NCBI RefSeq assembly: GCF_900089755.1
Contig: NZ_FLOC01000010.1
Span: 62,001-126,000, forward strand
Direction of reading: 5' to 3'
Source: Marinomonas aquimarina
Lineage (GTDB): Bacteria; Pseudomonadota; Gammaproteobacteria; Pseudomonadales; Marinomonadaceae
DNA: 64,000 nucleotides
The translations under genes and the position numbers were made by a program. Below, piece after piece: positions 26,639 to 35,230 of this stretch. The notes beneath the pieces were generated by a model that saw nothing but the letters and a program-made list of their open reading frames with translations, ran no database searches and was not told the origin of the DNA. Position 1 is the first letter of the stretch, and each line of letters starts with the position of its first letter.

Positions 26639-28087
26639 GTGAGTAACAGTGCGACCACCTCGTTTTTTTGGTACGACTTTGAAACCACGGGCGTAGACCC
26701 TGCTAAAGACAGACCAATGCAGTTTGCAGGCATTCGCACCGATTTAGATTTTCAGCCAATCGGTGAACCGATTAATCTATATTGCAAATTAGCAGACGAT
26801 GTTTTGCCTCATCCAGACGCTTGCCTGTTAACCGGTATTACACCGCAAGAAGCCATTCGAGAAGGGCTTTGCGAGGCGGAGTTTATGGCCGCCATTGAAA
26901 AAGAACTGGCCACTCCAGGTACTTGCTCCCTTGGCTACAACACCTTGCGTTTTGATGACGAAGTGGTCCGTCATGGTTTTTATCGCAACTTTATTGATGC
27001 TTATGCACGGGAATGGCAAAACGCTTGCTCGCGCTGGGACATCATTGATTTAGTGCGCATGACCTATGCCATGCGCCCAGAGGGCATTGAATGGCCGAAA
27101 AAAGAAGACGGTACACATTCGTTTAAGCTGGAAGACTTAACCAAGGCTAACGGCATTGCCCATGAGCAAGCCCACGATGCGCTCTCTGATGTCTATGGCA
27201 CCATTGCGATTGCCAAATTGATCAAAGAAAAACAGCCTAAGCTGTTCGACTACTATTTTACCATGCGCGATAAAGGCTCGTTGCAACAGTTTGTTGATCC
27301 AGTGCGCATGAAGCCTTTCCTACATATCTCAGGCATGTTTGGCCAAGAGAAAAAATTTGCCGCCTTTGTCGCGCCTTTGGCACCGCACCCCACCAATAAA
27401 AATGGTGTGATCGTATTTGACTTGATGAGTGATGCTCAGCCATTACTGGATTTAAGTATCGAAGAGATCCAGCGTCGTGTGTTTACCTCAAAAGAAGAGC
27501 TGGGCGATACCGAACGCTTGCCGTTAAAGGTTATTCACTTGAATAAATGCCCCGCCGTGGCGCCGGCCACTTTTTTGAAGGACGAGTCAGTGGTCAGTCG
27601 TTTAGGGCTTGCTGGCGATATTTGCCGTAAAAACCTCGCTTTACTACGCCAAGCCCCTGGCCTTGCGGCGAAGCTGTCACAGGTTTTCATGCAAACATTT
27701 GAAAAAATCGATAAAGATCCAGATTTGATGCTCTACAGCGGTGGTTTCTTTTCCCGCGACGATAAGGCGCGTATGGAAGAAATTCGTAACACGCCAAGCG
27801 ATATTCTGGGGGAATTAGAAATGACCTTTGATGATCGTCGTTTACCTGAAATGTTGACCCGTTATCTTGCCCGTAACTACCCTGAACAAATGGACAGTCA
27901 ACAACGCGAAGAATGGGAAGAACATCGCCGCGTCAGATTGTTACAAGAAGATGGGGGTGGCAGCATCACTATGCAAGAATTTGAAAAACGCATTATGGAG
28001 CTGGCAAACGACGACACTTTGTCAGATAGTAAACGCTTGATGTTACAAGACTTGGTGGATTACGCCCAAGGCATATATCCCTATTAA
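26639..28087 (+). CDS. sbcB: Exodeoxyribonuclease I (ExoI)
   Basis: 482 residues with a DEDDh nuclease domain at the N terminus: FFWYDFETTGVDPAKDRPMQ (Asp and Glu ligands), SLGYNTLRFDDEVVRHGFYR, and HEQAHDALSDVYGTI. The SH3-like and helical C-terminal extensions of ExoI follow (FFSRDDKARMEEIRNT, DRRLPEMLTRYLARNYP). It degrades single-stranded DNA 3' to 5' and acts in recombination and mismatch repair. The start is GTG at 26639 with AGGA seven bases upstream. Confidence 0.96.
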   Translation: MSNSATTSFFWYDFETTGVDPAKDRPMQFAGIRTDLDFQPIGEPINLYCKLADDVLPHPDACLLTGITPQEAIREGLCEAEFMAAIEKELATPGTCSLGYNTLRFDDEVVRHGFYRNFIDAYAREWQNACSRWDIIDLVRMTYAMRPEGIEWPKKEDGTHSFKLEDLTKANGIAHEQAHDALSDVYGTIAIAKLIKEKQPKLFDYYFTMRDKGSLQQFVDPVRMKPFLHISGMFGQEKKFAAFVAPLAPHPTNKNGVIVFDLMSDAQPLLDLSIEEIQRRVFTSKEELGDTERLPLKVIHLNKCPAVAPATFLKDESVVSRLGLAGDICRKNLALLRQAPGLAAKLSQVFMQTFEKIDKDPDLMLYSGGFFSRDDKARMEEIRNTPSDILGELEMTFDDRRLPEMLTRYLARNYPEQMDSQQREEWEEHRRVRLLQEDGGGSITMQEFEKRIMELANDDTLSDSKRLMLQDLVDYAQGIYPY

Positions 28088-28120
28088 GCCCAAGGAACTC
28101 AACAAAGGAGAGTAGGGTAA

Positions 28121-29146
28121 ATGAGTGATTCACGTGGTGCCACCCAGTGGCTAGTTGGTATTGCAGCGTTTATTTTAATCATCGCTGGCTTAAAGGAAGC
28201 ATCGCAAATTGTTGTGCCCTTTATGCTATCCGTCTTTATCGCGATTATTTGCTCTCCTTTGCAAAACACCTTACGTCAATACAAGGTGCCCACTTGGTTG
28301 TCGATTATATTAATTGTACTGCTCATTTTGGCATGCCTTGGTTCGGTAGGGCTGTTGGTGGCGGCATCACTGGATAACTTTTCTCAACAATTACCGGCCT
28401 ACCGCGAACGCTTTGGTATGGAAATGTCGGCCATTTTCCAGCAGCTGAATAATGTTGGTATCAACATTTCCTATCAGCAGATACGTGGTTATGTCGACCC
28501 GTCTTCGCTAATGAATCTGTTTACCAACACCTTAACCAGTTTGGGTAATGTGCTCACCAATGTATTCTTGGTGATCATGATCGTGGTGTTTATTCTGCTC
28601 GAAGCCGCCGAGATTCCAAAGAAGCTGAACTATGCCTTTGGTGACGCCTCACGTTCCATGGAAAAAATGGATCGCTTTATCTCTACGGTCAATCAATACT
28701 TGATGATCAAAACCTTGATCAGTATTGGCACAGGTCTGTTAATTGGTTTGTGGGTATGGTTTCTAGGCGTGGACTTCCCCGTGCTATGGGGTGTTTGTGC
28801 CTTTTTGCTCAACTTTATTCCAAACATCGGCTCCATCATTGCCGCTATACCAACCATGTTTCTAGCGTTTGTTCAACTGGGCAGCTTCGATGCGGTATTA
28901 ACGGGGGTTGGCTTTTTAGCCGTCAACTTGGTGATGGGTAACTTTATCGAGCCAAGGTTTATGGGCAAGGGCGTTGGCTTATCGCCACTGGTGGTGTTTT
29001 TATCCTTAATGCTTTGGGGCTGGGTATTTGGTCCCGTCGGTATGCTACTGTCGATTCCCCTGACGATTATTTTAAAATTTGCCTTTGAAGCCAATCCAAA
29101 AATGAATTGGCTGGCAATTCTGCTAGACTCTAAAGCGCATCCTTAG
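28121..29146 (+). CDS. AI-2E family (PerM-like) permease
   Basis: 341 residues and about eight membrane helices. It has the family features: a hydrophobic N-terminal pair (LVGIAAFILIIAGLKEASQ, MLSVFIAIICSPL), a soluble segment around 85-150, and the C-terminal signature GVCAFLLNFIPNIGSIIAAIPT followed by NFIEPRFMGKGVGLSPLVVFLSL. Members have been linked to autoinducer-2 export or Na+/H+ antiport, but the substrate of this one is not known. GGAG precedes the start by about 10 bases. It follows sbcB with a 33-bp gap and is probably cotranscribed. Confidence 0.88.
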   Translation: MSDSRGATQWLVGIAAFILIIAGLKEASQIVVPFMLSVFIAIICSPLQNTLRQYKVPTWLSIILIVLLILACLGSVGLLVAASLDNFSQQLPAYRERFGMEMSAIFQQLNNVGINISYQQIRGYVDPSSLMNLFTNTLTSLGNVLTNVFLVIMIVVFILLEAAEIPKKLNYAFGDASRSMEKMDRFISTVNQYLMIKTLISIGTGLLIGLWVWFLGVDFPVLWGVCAFLLNFIPNIGSIIAAIPTMFLAFVQLGSFDAVLTGVGFLAVNLVMGNFIEPRFMGKGVGLSPLVVFLSLMLWGWVFGPVGMLLSIPLTIILKFAFEANPKMNWLAILLDSKAHP

Positions 29147-29158
29147 AATTATCAGGTT

Positions 29159-29229
29159 TGGTCGTAGGAGCGAGTTGTATCTCGCGATAAAAGCATTTGC
29201 TTCCCCGAACGGAGTCGGGTCGTACGAGC
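29159..29229. repeat. Single palindromic repeat unit
   Basis: One unit of the dispersed family in the 18-kb orientation. GAGCGAGTTGTATCTCGC is a stem whose paired bases differ from the common GCGGG/CCCGC, and it is followed by CCCCGAACGGAGTCGGG and TCGTACGAGC. The changed stem still pairs. Confidence 0.85.
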
Positions 29230-29380
29230 ACCAAGGTAATAGTACAAATACAATTAAGTTGACTTGTGCTTTTTGAGAATAATTCTAGCCTTTTGCTTGT
29301 TTTTGCATTAGAATGCGCGATTGATTTTTTTGGTGCGGATCCACGCACGTCTCTTATCCTACTTAAAGGTTACCATCTAC

Positions 29381-31252
29381 ATGTCTGACGCTGATATTCA
29401 GCCTACTTTTGATTCTCTGGGTCTGGCCGCCCCAATTCTAAAAGCGGTAAGTGAACTAGGTTACGAACAACCCTCTGCCATCCAGGCGCAAAGTATTCCA
29501 TTTTTGTTAGAAGGGCACGACCTTCTAGGTCAAGCGCAGACAGGTACGGGTAAGACGGCGGCATTCGCTCTGCCATTGCTATCTCGCATTGATGTAGCAA
29601 ATAAAGCACCACAATTATTGGTGTTGGCGCCAACACGTGAGTTGGCCATTCAGGTTTCTGAAGCATTCCAGAGCTACGCTCGTTACATTCCAGATTTCCA
29701 CGTACTACCTATTTACGGTGGTATGTCTTACGACTCTCAGCTTCGCCAACTTAAACGTGGCGCGCAAGTTGTGGTAGGTACGCCTGGTCGTGTTATGGAC
29801 CACATTCGTCGTAAAACGCTGCAACTAGACGGCCTTCAGTCTCTAGTACTAGACGAAGCAGATGAAATGCTACGTATGGGCTTCATCGACGATGTTGAGT
29901 GGATTCTTGAGCACACACCTAAGTCACGTCAAATCGCATTGTTCTCGGCAACCATGCCAGCTGTGATCCGTAAAGTAGCGCAACAACATCTTAACGAGCC
30001 TAAAGAAGTTAAGATCCAAACGAAAACCTCTACTGCGACAACGATCACACAAAAATACTGGCAAGTAAGTGGTCTTCATAAGCTAGATGCGTTGACACGT
30101 ATCCTAGAAATGAACGAACACGACGGTATGATCATCTTCGTACGTACGAAGGCGGCGACGGTAGAGCTTGCTGAGAAATTGACCGCTCGTGGTCATGCTT
30201 GTGAAGCCCTAAACGGTGACATTAGCCAGAACCTACGTGAGCGTACCGTTGAACGCATCAAGAAAGGTCAAATTGACATTCTTGTGGCGACCGACGTTGT
30301 GGCCCGTGGCCTAGACGTTGATCGTGTAAGCCACGTTGTTAACTACGACATTCCTTACGACACAGAGTCTTACGTACACCGTATCGGTCGTACTGGCCGT
30401 GCTGGTCGTTCTGGTACGGCGATCCTATTCGTGGGTCACCGTGAGCGTCGCATGCTGCAACAAATCGAACGCGCAACACGTCAAACGATCGAACGTATGC
30501 AGTTACCTACGGCTGCAGACATCAATGAACAGCGTGTCGCTCGTTTCAAACAGCGCATTACTGACACGATTGATAACCAAGATCTAGATTTCTTCATGGA
30601 ATTGATCGAAAGCTACCAGAAAGACAACGAAGTTGATCCAACTAAAGTTGCTGCTGCACTGGCTTACATGGCACAAGGTAAGACTCCATTACTTCTAAAA
30701 GAAATGGAAATCAAACCACGTGATCGCGATCGCAGTGACCGTCCAGATCGTGGTGAGCGCAGCGAACGTGGTGATCGTGATCGTGGCCCACGTAAACCTC
30801 GCAACATCACCAAAGAAGCGATGCCACTAAAAGATAACCCATCTATCGAGATGAAGCGTTACCTTCTAAAAGTGGGCTACCGTGACGGCGTTAAGCCAGG
30901 TAACATCGTAGGTGCGATTGCCAATGAAGCAGATCTAGATAGCCGTATGATCGGTCACATCGAAATCTTTGAAGATTTTGCAACGGTTGACTTGCCTGCT
31001 GACATGAACAAACAAGCAGTTAGCAAACTGGCAAAAACTCGCATTTGTGGTCAGCGTTGTGATATCACGAATCTTGAAGATGCAGATGACAAGATCTTCG
31101 AGCGTGAGCGCCCAGCAGGCGGCAATCGTCGTCGTCAAGGCAATGACCGTAATGATCGCGGCGGTGAACGTCGCCCACGTAGCTTTAATAAAGATCGTGG
31201 AGACCGAGGCGATCGTGGTGATCGCAAACCGCGTCCTCGTAACAAAGACTAA
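29381..31252 (+). CDS. deaD: DEAD-box RNA helicase DeaD (CsdA)
   Basis: 623 residues from the ATG at 29381 ([15 protein letters not shown]); an in-frame codon 20 residues earlier is not the family start. All helicase motifs are present: [33 protein letters not shown], and the C-terminal [12 protein letters not shown] DbpA-type RNA-binding domain follows (about 480-550). The tail is rich in Arg, Gly and Asp ([16 protein letters not shown]). DeaD unwinds RNA in ribosome assembly and mRNA decay, especially in the cold. The long leader of over 100 bases before the start would fit the post-transcriptional control usual for csdA-type genes. Codon use (many CGT, GGT) suggests high expression. Confidence 0.94.
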   Translation: MSDADIQPTFDSLGLAAPILKAVSELGYEQPSAIQAQSIPFLLEGHDLLGQAQTGTGKTAAFALPLLSRIDVANKAPQLLVLAPTRELAIQVSEAFQSYARYIPDFHVLPIYGGMSYDSQLRQLKRGAQVVVGTPGRVMDHIRRKTLQLDGLQSLVLDEADEMLRMGFIDDVEWILEHTPKSRQIALFSATMPAVIRKVAQQHLNEPKEVKIQTKTSTATTITQKYWQVSGLHKLDALTRILEMNEHDGMIIFVRTKAATVELAEKLTARGHACEALNGDISQNLRERTVERIKKGQIDILVATDVVARGLDVDRVSHVVNYDIPYDTESYVHRIGRTGRAGRSGTAILFVGHRERRMLQQIERATRQTIERMQLPTAADINEQRVARFKQRITDTIDNQDLDFFMELIESYQKDNEVDPTKVAAALAYMAQGKTPLLLKEMEIKPRDRDRSDRPDRGERSERGDRDRGPRKPRNITKEAMPLKDNPSIEMKRYLLKVGYRDGVKPGNIVGAIANEADLDSRMIGHIEIFEDFATVDLPADMNKQAVSKLAKTRICGQRCDITNLEDADDKIFERERPAGGNRRRQGNDRNDRGGERRPRSFNKDRGDRGDRGDRKPRPRNKD

Positions 31253-31260
31253 GTTCTTTC

Positions 31261-31287
31261 AAAAAGCCGAGCATTGCTCGGCTTTTT
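31261..31287 (+). terminator. Intrinsic terminator after deaD
   Basis: AAAAAGCCGAGC, loop ATT, GCTCGGCTTTTT, starting 8 bases after the deaD stop. A perfect stem with a T run. Confidence 0.95.
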
Positions 31288-31308
31288 ATTGAAAAAAATT
31301 TATCTACA

Positions 31309-31501
31309 CCCGATTCTATCGGGGAAGCTGAATTTGAATCGCGGGATACAACCCGCTCGTACGACCCGACTCCGTTCGGGGAAGCTAGGGCTAGATTGAG
31401 ATCGCGGGATGCAACCCGCTCGTACGACCCGACTCCGTTCGGGGAAGCAAGATTTACAATCGCCATCAGGAGATGGCTCGTACGACCCGATTCCATCGGG
31501 G
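31309..31501. repeat. Palindromic repeat array (about 3 units)
   Basis: Units carry GCGGGATACAACCCGC or GCGGGATGCAACCCGC stems, the constant CTCGTACGACC, and CCCGACTCCGTTCGGGG stems. The first and last second-stems are CCCGATTCTATCGGGG and CCCGATTCCATCGGGG. In the last unit the first stem is GCCATCAGGAGATGGC, a different sequence that pairs just as well. The array lies between the deaD terminator and pyrC, so it probably forms part of the pyrC leader or its upstream region. Confidence 0.9.
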
Positions 31502-31545
31502 ATATAGGTTTAACTGAAACACTATTTTTAAAAGCAGGATTAGAG

Positions 31546-32580
31546 ATGGATCAGATTACTATTATTCGTCCAGATGATTGGCACTTACACTTCCGTGATG
31601 GCGACATGTTGCAGGAAACCGTACCTGCGACCGCTCGTTGTTTCGCCCGCGCGATCGTTATGCCAAACCTAGTGCCACCTGTGATAAATGCTGAATTGGC
31701 GGTCGACTACCGTCGTCGTATCGAGGCAGCGATCCCTGCAGGCTCAAACTTCACGCCGTTGATGACCATTTACCTTACAGATAAAACATCTGTTGAAGAT
31801 ATTCGCGCTGCAAAAGCGGCGGGGGTGGTTGCCGCGAAAATGTACCCAGCCGGCGCGACCACAAACTCGGATTCTGGCGTGAGCTCGTTGGATAGCCTAT
31901 ACCCTGTGTTTGAAACGCTGGCGGATGAAGGCATGCTGCTGCTAGTACATGGGGAAGTGACGCAAAAGCACATCGATATTTTCGATCGCGAAAAAGAATT
32001 CATCGATCAACACCTTGTTAAAATCGTCAACAAGATCCCACATCTTAAAGTCGTATTCGAACACATCACAACTAAAGATGCGGCGGACTTCGTGATGTCA
32101 GCACGTGAAGGTGTCGCAGCGACCATCACACCGCAACACTTGATGTTGAACCGTAACGACATGTTAGATGGCGGTATTCGTCCTCATAACTACTGTCTAC
32201 CCGTTTTGAAGCGTTCTACGCATCAGGAAGCACTGCGTGAGGTAGTCAAGTCGGGCTCTTCTAAGTTCTTCTTAGGTACTGATTCTGCACCGCATGCCCA
32301 GCACCGTAAGGAATCAAGCTGTGGTTGTGCGGGTTGCTATAGCGCTTGGTCTGCCATCGAGCTGTACACACAAGTGTTCGACGAGCTAGACGCATTAGAT
32401 AAGCTCGAAGGCTTCGCAAGTTTACACGGTGCTGATTTCTACGGCTTACCGCGCAATACCGATACCATTACCTTGGTACGTGACGAGTGGGTATTGCCTG
32501 AATCGATTATGCTACCAAGTGGTGAACCCATCGTACCTTTCTACGCAGGCAAACAAGTAAGCTGGAAATTGAAAGCCTAA
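31546..32580 (+). CDS. pyrC: Dihydroorotase (type II, PyrC)
   Basis: 344 residues from the ATG at 31546 ([19 protein letters not shown]), with AGGA six bases upstream. The longer frame before it runs through the repeat array and is not coding. HLHFRDG provides the first zinc ligands, [16 protein letters not shown] contains the carbamylated lysine, and VHGEVT, VFEHITT and [13 protein letters not shown] supply further ligands and the catalytic Asp. It closes carbamoyl-aspartate to dihydroorotate in pyrimidine synthesis. A terminator follows, so it is a single-gene unit. Confidence 0.96.
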   Translation: MDQITIIRPDDWHLHFRDGDMLQETVPATARCFARAIVMPNLVPPVINAELAVDYRRRIEAAIPAGSNFTPLMTIYLTDKTSVEDIRAAKAAGVVAAKMYPAGATTNSDSGVSSLDSLYPVFETLADEGMLLLVHGEVTQKHIDIFDREKEFIDQHLVKIVNKIPHLKVVFEHITTKDAADFVMSAREGVAATITPQHLMLNRNDMLDGGIRPHNYCLPVLKRSTHQEALREVVKSGSSKFFLGTDSAPHAQHRKESSCGCAGCYSAWSAIELYTQVFDELDALDKLEGFASLHGADFYGLPRNTDTITLVRDEWVLPESIMLPSGEPIVPFYAGKQVSWKLKA

Positions 32581-32604
32581 GCTTGTAACGGAAAAAGCGT
32601 CACT

Positions 32605-32631
32605 AAACAGGAGGCATTTGCCTCCTGTTTT
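32605..32631 (+). terminator. Intrinsic terminator after pyrC
   Basis: AACAGGAGGC, loop ATTT, CCTCCTGTT followed by T residues, 25 bases after the pyrC stop. Confidence 0.93.
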
Positions 32632-32832
32632 GGTTGTAAAGAACTGATCTAGATTAAGTCAGCGCAATAAATGACAATATTTGATCTATTCCATACATTA
32701 TGGAAAAAGCATATAAGCAGGTCAGTTCATAGAGTAAAAAGCACACATCTTGGTATGATTAGCAGCATTTATCAGAATTGAAAACGTTAAGCATGGAGCA
32801 TTAACGTCATTTAGCTTTATCGGAGTTCTGCT

Positions 32833-33333
32833 ATGAACAAACTTTTTTCATCTATAATGGCCATCAGTCTCTTAACCGCAACAGCCATTCCTACCATTAC
32901 TGAAGCCGCCAGTGAAACCAGTATTGTGCGCAAAGATAATGTAATTGAAGTGCATAAGAGTCCAACCTGTGGTTGTTGTAATGGTTGGCTAAAACATATG
33001 GAAGACAGTGGTTTTAACACACACATTAACCACCCGCAAAACCTCACTGCTTTGAAAAATGAAATGGGCGTACCAGCCAACGCACGTTCCTGTCACACCG
33101 CCATCTCGAAGCAAGGCTACATTTTTGAAGGCCACATTCCAGCCAAGCTGATTAAACAGTTTCTCGATAATCCACCCGCAAACACCAAAGGTCTGGTGGT
33201 ACCAGCGATGCCTGTCGGCTCTCCTGGCATGGAGTACAACAACCAATTTATGCCGTACTCAGTATTATTGCTGAATGATGATGGTACTGTTTCGCCGTAT
33301 GCTGAAATTAGCACCCAAGAAGAGCAATACTAG
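32833..33333 (+). CDS. DUF411 metal-binding protein, exported
   Basis: 166 residues with a Sec signal peptide (LFSSIMAISLLTATAIPTI, cleavage near EAA). The mature part has the DUF411 pattern: SPTCGCCNGWLKHMEDSGF with C-G-C-C, the CHTAI cysteine-histidine pair, then EGHIPAKLIKQFL and VPAMPVGSPGMEY. Members are often found with copper-handling genes and are thought to bind copper or another soft metal in the periplasm; the role is inferred. The merR/copA operon is about 1.5 kb away with the AEC gene between, so the genes are neighbours but not one operon. Confidence 0.86.
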   Translation: MNKLFSSIMAISLLTATAIPTITEAASETSIVRKDNVIEVHKSPTCGCCNGWLKHMEDSGFNTHINHPQNLTALKNEMGVPANARSCHTAISKQGYIFEGHIPAKLIKQFLDNPPANTKGLVVPAMPVGSPGMEYNNQFMPYSVLLLNDDGTVSPYAEISTQEEQY

Positions 33334-33338
33334 TACTC

Positions 33339-33368
33339 AATAAGCCAGTGTGACGCAGGCTTATTTGT
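33339..33368. terminator. Bidirectional terminator-like hairpin
   Basis: AATAAGCC and GGCTTATT with an 11-base loop between the convergent DUF411 and AEC stop codons, followed by TTGTTTT on the plus strand. Confidence 0.65.
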
Positions 33369-33369
33369 T

Positions 33370-34260
33370 TTAAAGGGGCTGATACAACCACCAAACAGTA
33401 CCAGCTACCGCCAATGATAGGGGCAATGACAGGGTAATCATCAACGCTATTTCATCTTTTGGACCATTGAACTTGGTGGCTAACATATAGCTTATCACCG
33501 CCACCGACATACTCATCAAGGCAATAATAGTGGCTTCTTGTATGGCACTGAAGCCAAACCAAGGCACGATCATCAAGGCAACAGCAGCCCCCATTAGCGG
33601 ACGAAGCAAAGCAAGTGAGCATGCTCGGTAGATTTTACTGCGTTCGCTAAAGTTTAGGTTCGCTAAGGACTTACCCAGTAGCATCAACATAATCGGCAGG
33701 GTAATAGCGCTTAGCATGGTCAATGTGTTCAAAATCGGCTCAGGCATAGAGAGTTCGAACGCTAGAGCTAGAACCCCCAACAGCAAAGCCGCCACAGGTC
33801 CATTCTGCAACAATTGCTTTGGATGGTAACTGCCAGACATAAAGCCCACCCCTAGGGTGAAGTGGCTGACTTGCACCACCGAGCTGACGACCACAGCCAC
33901 CGCTAATCCTTCTGGCCCAAACAGGGCATAGGCCACAGGGATCCCCAAGTTCCCCGTATTCGGGTTTACCAATGGCGGTAAATAGAAACGAGCATCTAAG
34001 CGACACAGTTTAAGCAAAGAAAACGCCAGCAATGCCATCACGACTAAACAGATGATGGTGGCTGCTACAATGGAGAGCATTCCAGCCAGATCCATTTCCA
34101 TATTAAGCACAGCAGAAAGCAGTAAGGCAGGTAGCCCTACATTGGACACCAAAGAACCCAGCTGTGGATTGTCAAGGTAAGCGGTTTTCTTAGTGAGAAA
34201 AATACCTAAACCTGCCAAGAGAATAATCGGCGTTAGCGCCGTTATGAATGCAGAAACCAT
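33370..34260 (-). CDS. AEC-family (auxin efflux carrier-like) transporter
   Basis: 296 residues and about ten hydrophobic helices, arranged as two five-helix halves. Features include PIILLAGLGIFLTKKTAYLD at the N terminus, the VNPNTGNLGIPVAYALFG signature in helix 4, and LPIMLMLLGKSLANL at the start of the second half. In bacteria, members of this family move carboxylates such as malate or malonate; this one's substrate cannot be told. It starts 28 bp from the edge of the long palindromic repeat array, so its promoter lies in or beside the repeats. Confidence 0.88.
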   Translation of the reverse strand: MVSAFITALTPIILLAGLGIFLTKKTAYLDNPQLGSLVSNVGLPALLLSAVLNMEMDLAGMLSIVAATIICLVVMALLAFSLLKLCRLDARFYLPPLVNPNTGNLGIPVAYALFGPEGLAVAVVVSSVVQVSHFTLGVGFMSGSYHPKQLLQNGPVAALLLGVLALAFELSMPEPILNTLTMLSAITLPIMLMLLGKSLANLNFSERSKIYRACSLALLRPLMGAAVALMIVPWFGFSAIQEATIIALMSMSVAVISYMLATKFNGPKDEIALMITLSLPLSLAVAGTVWWLYQPL

Positions 34261-34288
34261 AACACTCCTTGATAATTTATAATTTTAT

Positions 34289-34652
34289 CGTGAGATACGA
34301 GCTCCGCTCGTACGCCCCGACCCCTTTCGGAGAAGCAGTTTTCAATCGCGGGATAGAACCCGCTCGTACGACCCAGCTCCGTCCGGGGAAGCAGTTTTCA
34401 ATCGCGGGATACAACCCGCTCGTACGACCCGGCTCCGTCCGGGGAAGCGATTATTAAATCGCGGGATACAACCCGCTCGTACGCCCCGACTCCGTCCGAG
34501 GAAGCAGTTTTCAATCGCGGGGTATAACACGCTCGTACGACCCAGCTCCGTCCGGGGAAGCAATGCTTCAATCGCGGGATACAACCCGCTCGTACGACCC
34601 GGCTCCGTCCGGGGAAGCGATTATTAAATCGCGGGGTAGAACCCGCTCGTAC
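34289..34652. repeat. Array of seven 56-57 bp palindromic repeat units
   Basis: Seven head-to-tail units, the last one partial. Each has stem 1 (GCGGGATACAACCCGC type), the constant CTCGTACGAC, stem 2 (CCCGGCTCCGTCCGGGG type), then GAAGC and an AT-rich spacer (AGTTTTCAAT, GATTATTAAAT or AATGCTTCAAT). Units 3 and 6 are nearly identical, so block duplication has occurred. Spacers are short and shared, not unique, so this is not a CRISPR array. It fills the gap between the AEC gene and the merR promoter. Confidence 0.93.
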
Positions 34653-34736
34653 AAGAACAGTCTTTCGCTGAAATGAATTGTATTCTCAATAACAGGGCAT
34701 GTCTTGCAACGGGCAGACTAAAATCAAGAAATGCAT

Positions 34737-34768
34737 TTGACCTTTGTGTTACACATAGGTTTTAAACT
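34737..34768 (+). promoter_or_regulatory. MerR-type promoter and operator of merR-copA
   Basis: The -35 element TTGACC (34737-34742) and -10 element TAAACT (34763-34768) are 20 bp apart, the over-long spacing typical of MerR-activated promoters. Between them lies a 21-bp inverted repeat (34740-34760) with half sites ACCTTTGTGT and ACACATAGGT around a central base, which differs from perfect symmetry only at one pair. MerR proteins twist such DNA to align the -35 and -10 elements when metal binds. Confidence 0.85.
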
Positions 34769-34798
34769 ATGGCTATGATCCAATGAAAAGAGGCCAAT

Positions 34799-35230
34799 AT
34801 GAAAGTAAGTGAACTTGCTAAAAAAGCCCAAGTAACACCAGAGACGGTACGCCATTATACCCGCGAAGGGCTCATTAAGGCACAGCGTAACCCGAACAAT
34901 GGCTACCAAGAATACAACCATGAAGCCCTTAAAAAGCTGCAATTTATTCAGCAAGCACGAGAGCTGGGGTTTAGTTTAAAACAAATCAGCGACATCTTTG
35001 CACAATCCGATTTAGGGGACTCTCCATGTCCTATGGTACGAGACTTACTACGCCAGAAGGTACCAGAAACAAAACGCCAGATTGCGCAGTTACAAGCGCA
35101 CTTGCACAAAATGGAAGCAGCACTGGCAGCTTGGGAAGAAATGGAAGACGGTGTTCCTAATGGGCATTCCATTTGTTGCCTTATCGAAGATTGGCAAGAA
35201 GCAGCCTGTTGCGAAGGAGATCACCAATGA
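34799..35230 (+). CDS. MerR-family metal-responsive regulator
   Basis: 143 residues. The N-terminal winged-helix domain (KVSELAKKAQVTPETVRHYT, REGLIKAQRNPNNGYQEYN) is followed by the long dimer helix and a metal loop. Cysteines lie at 77 (DSPCPMV), 126/127 (HSICCLIED) and 137/138 (AACCEG). Three cysteine positions resemble the Zn/Cd/Pb sensors ZntR, CadR and PbrR more than the two-cysteine loop of CueR, yet the target gene is a copper ATPase. It controls its own operon from the operator at 34740-34760. Its stop overlaps the copA start by four bases (ATGA). AGAGG precedes the ATG. Confidence 0.92.
   Translation: MKVSELAKKAQVTPETVRHYTREGLIKAQRNPNNGYQEYNHEALKKLQFIQQARELGFSLKQISDIFAQSDLGDSPCPMVRDLLRQKVPETKRQIAQLQAHLHKMEAALAAWEEMEDGVPNGHSICCLIEDWQEAACCEGDHQ

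Noticed and set aside
31185..31496. 103-residue minus-strand frame between deaD and pyrC
   Set aside because: It runs through the deaD 3' end, its terminator and the repeat array; the composition is a repeat artefact.
34289..34652. CRISPR-like regular array
   Set aside because: Unit length is regular but each unit is itself two hairpins and the short spacers are repeated, not unique. No cas genes are present.
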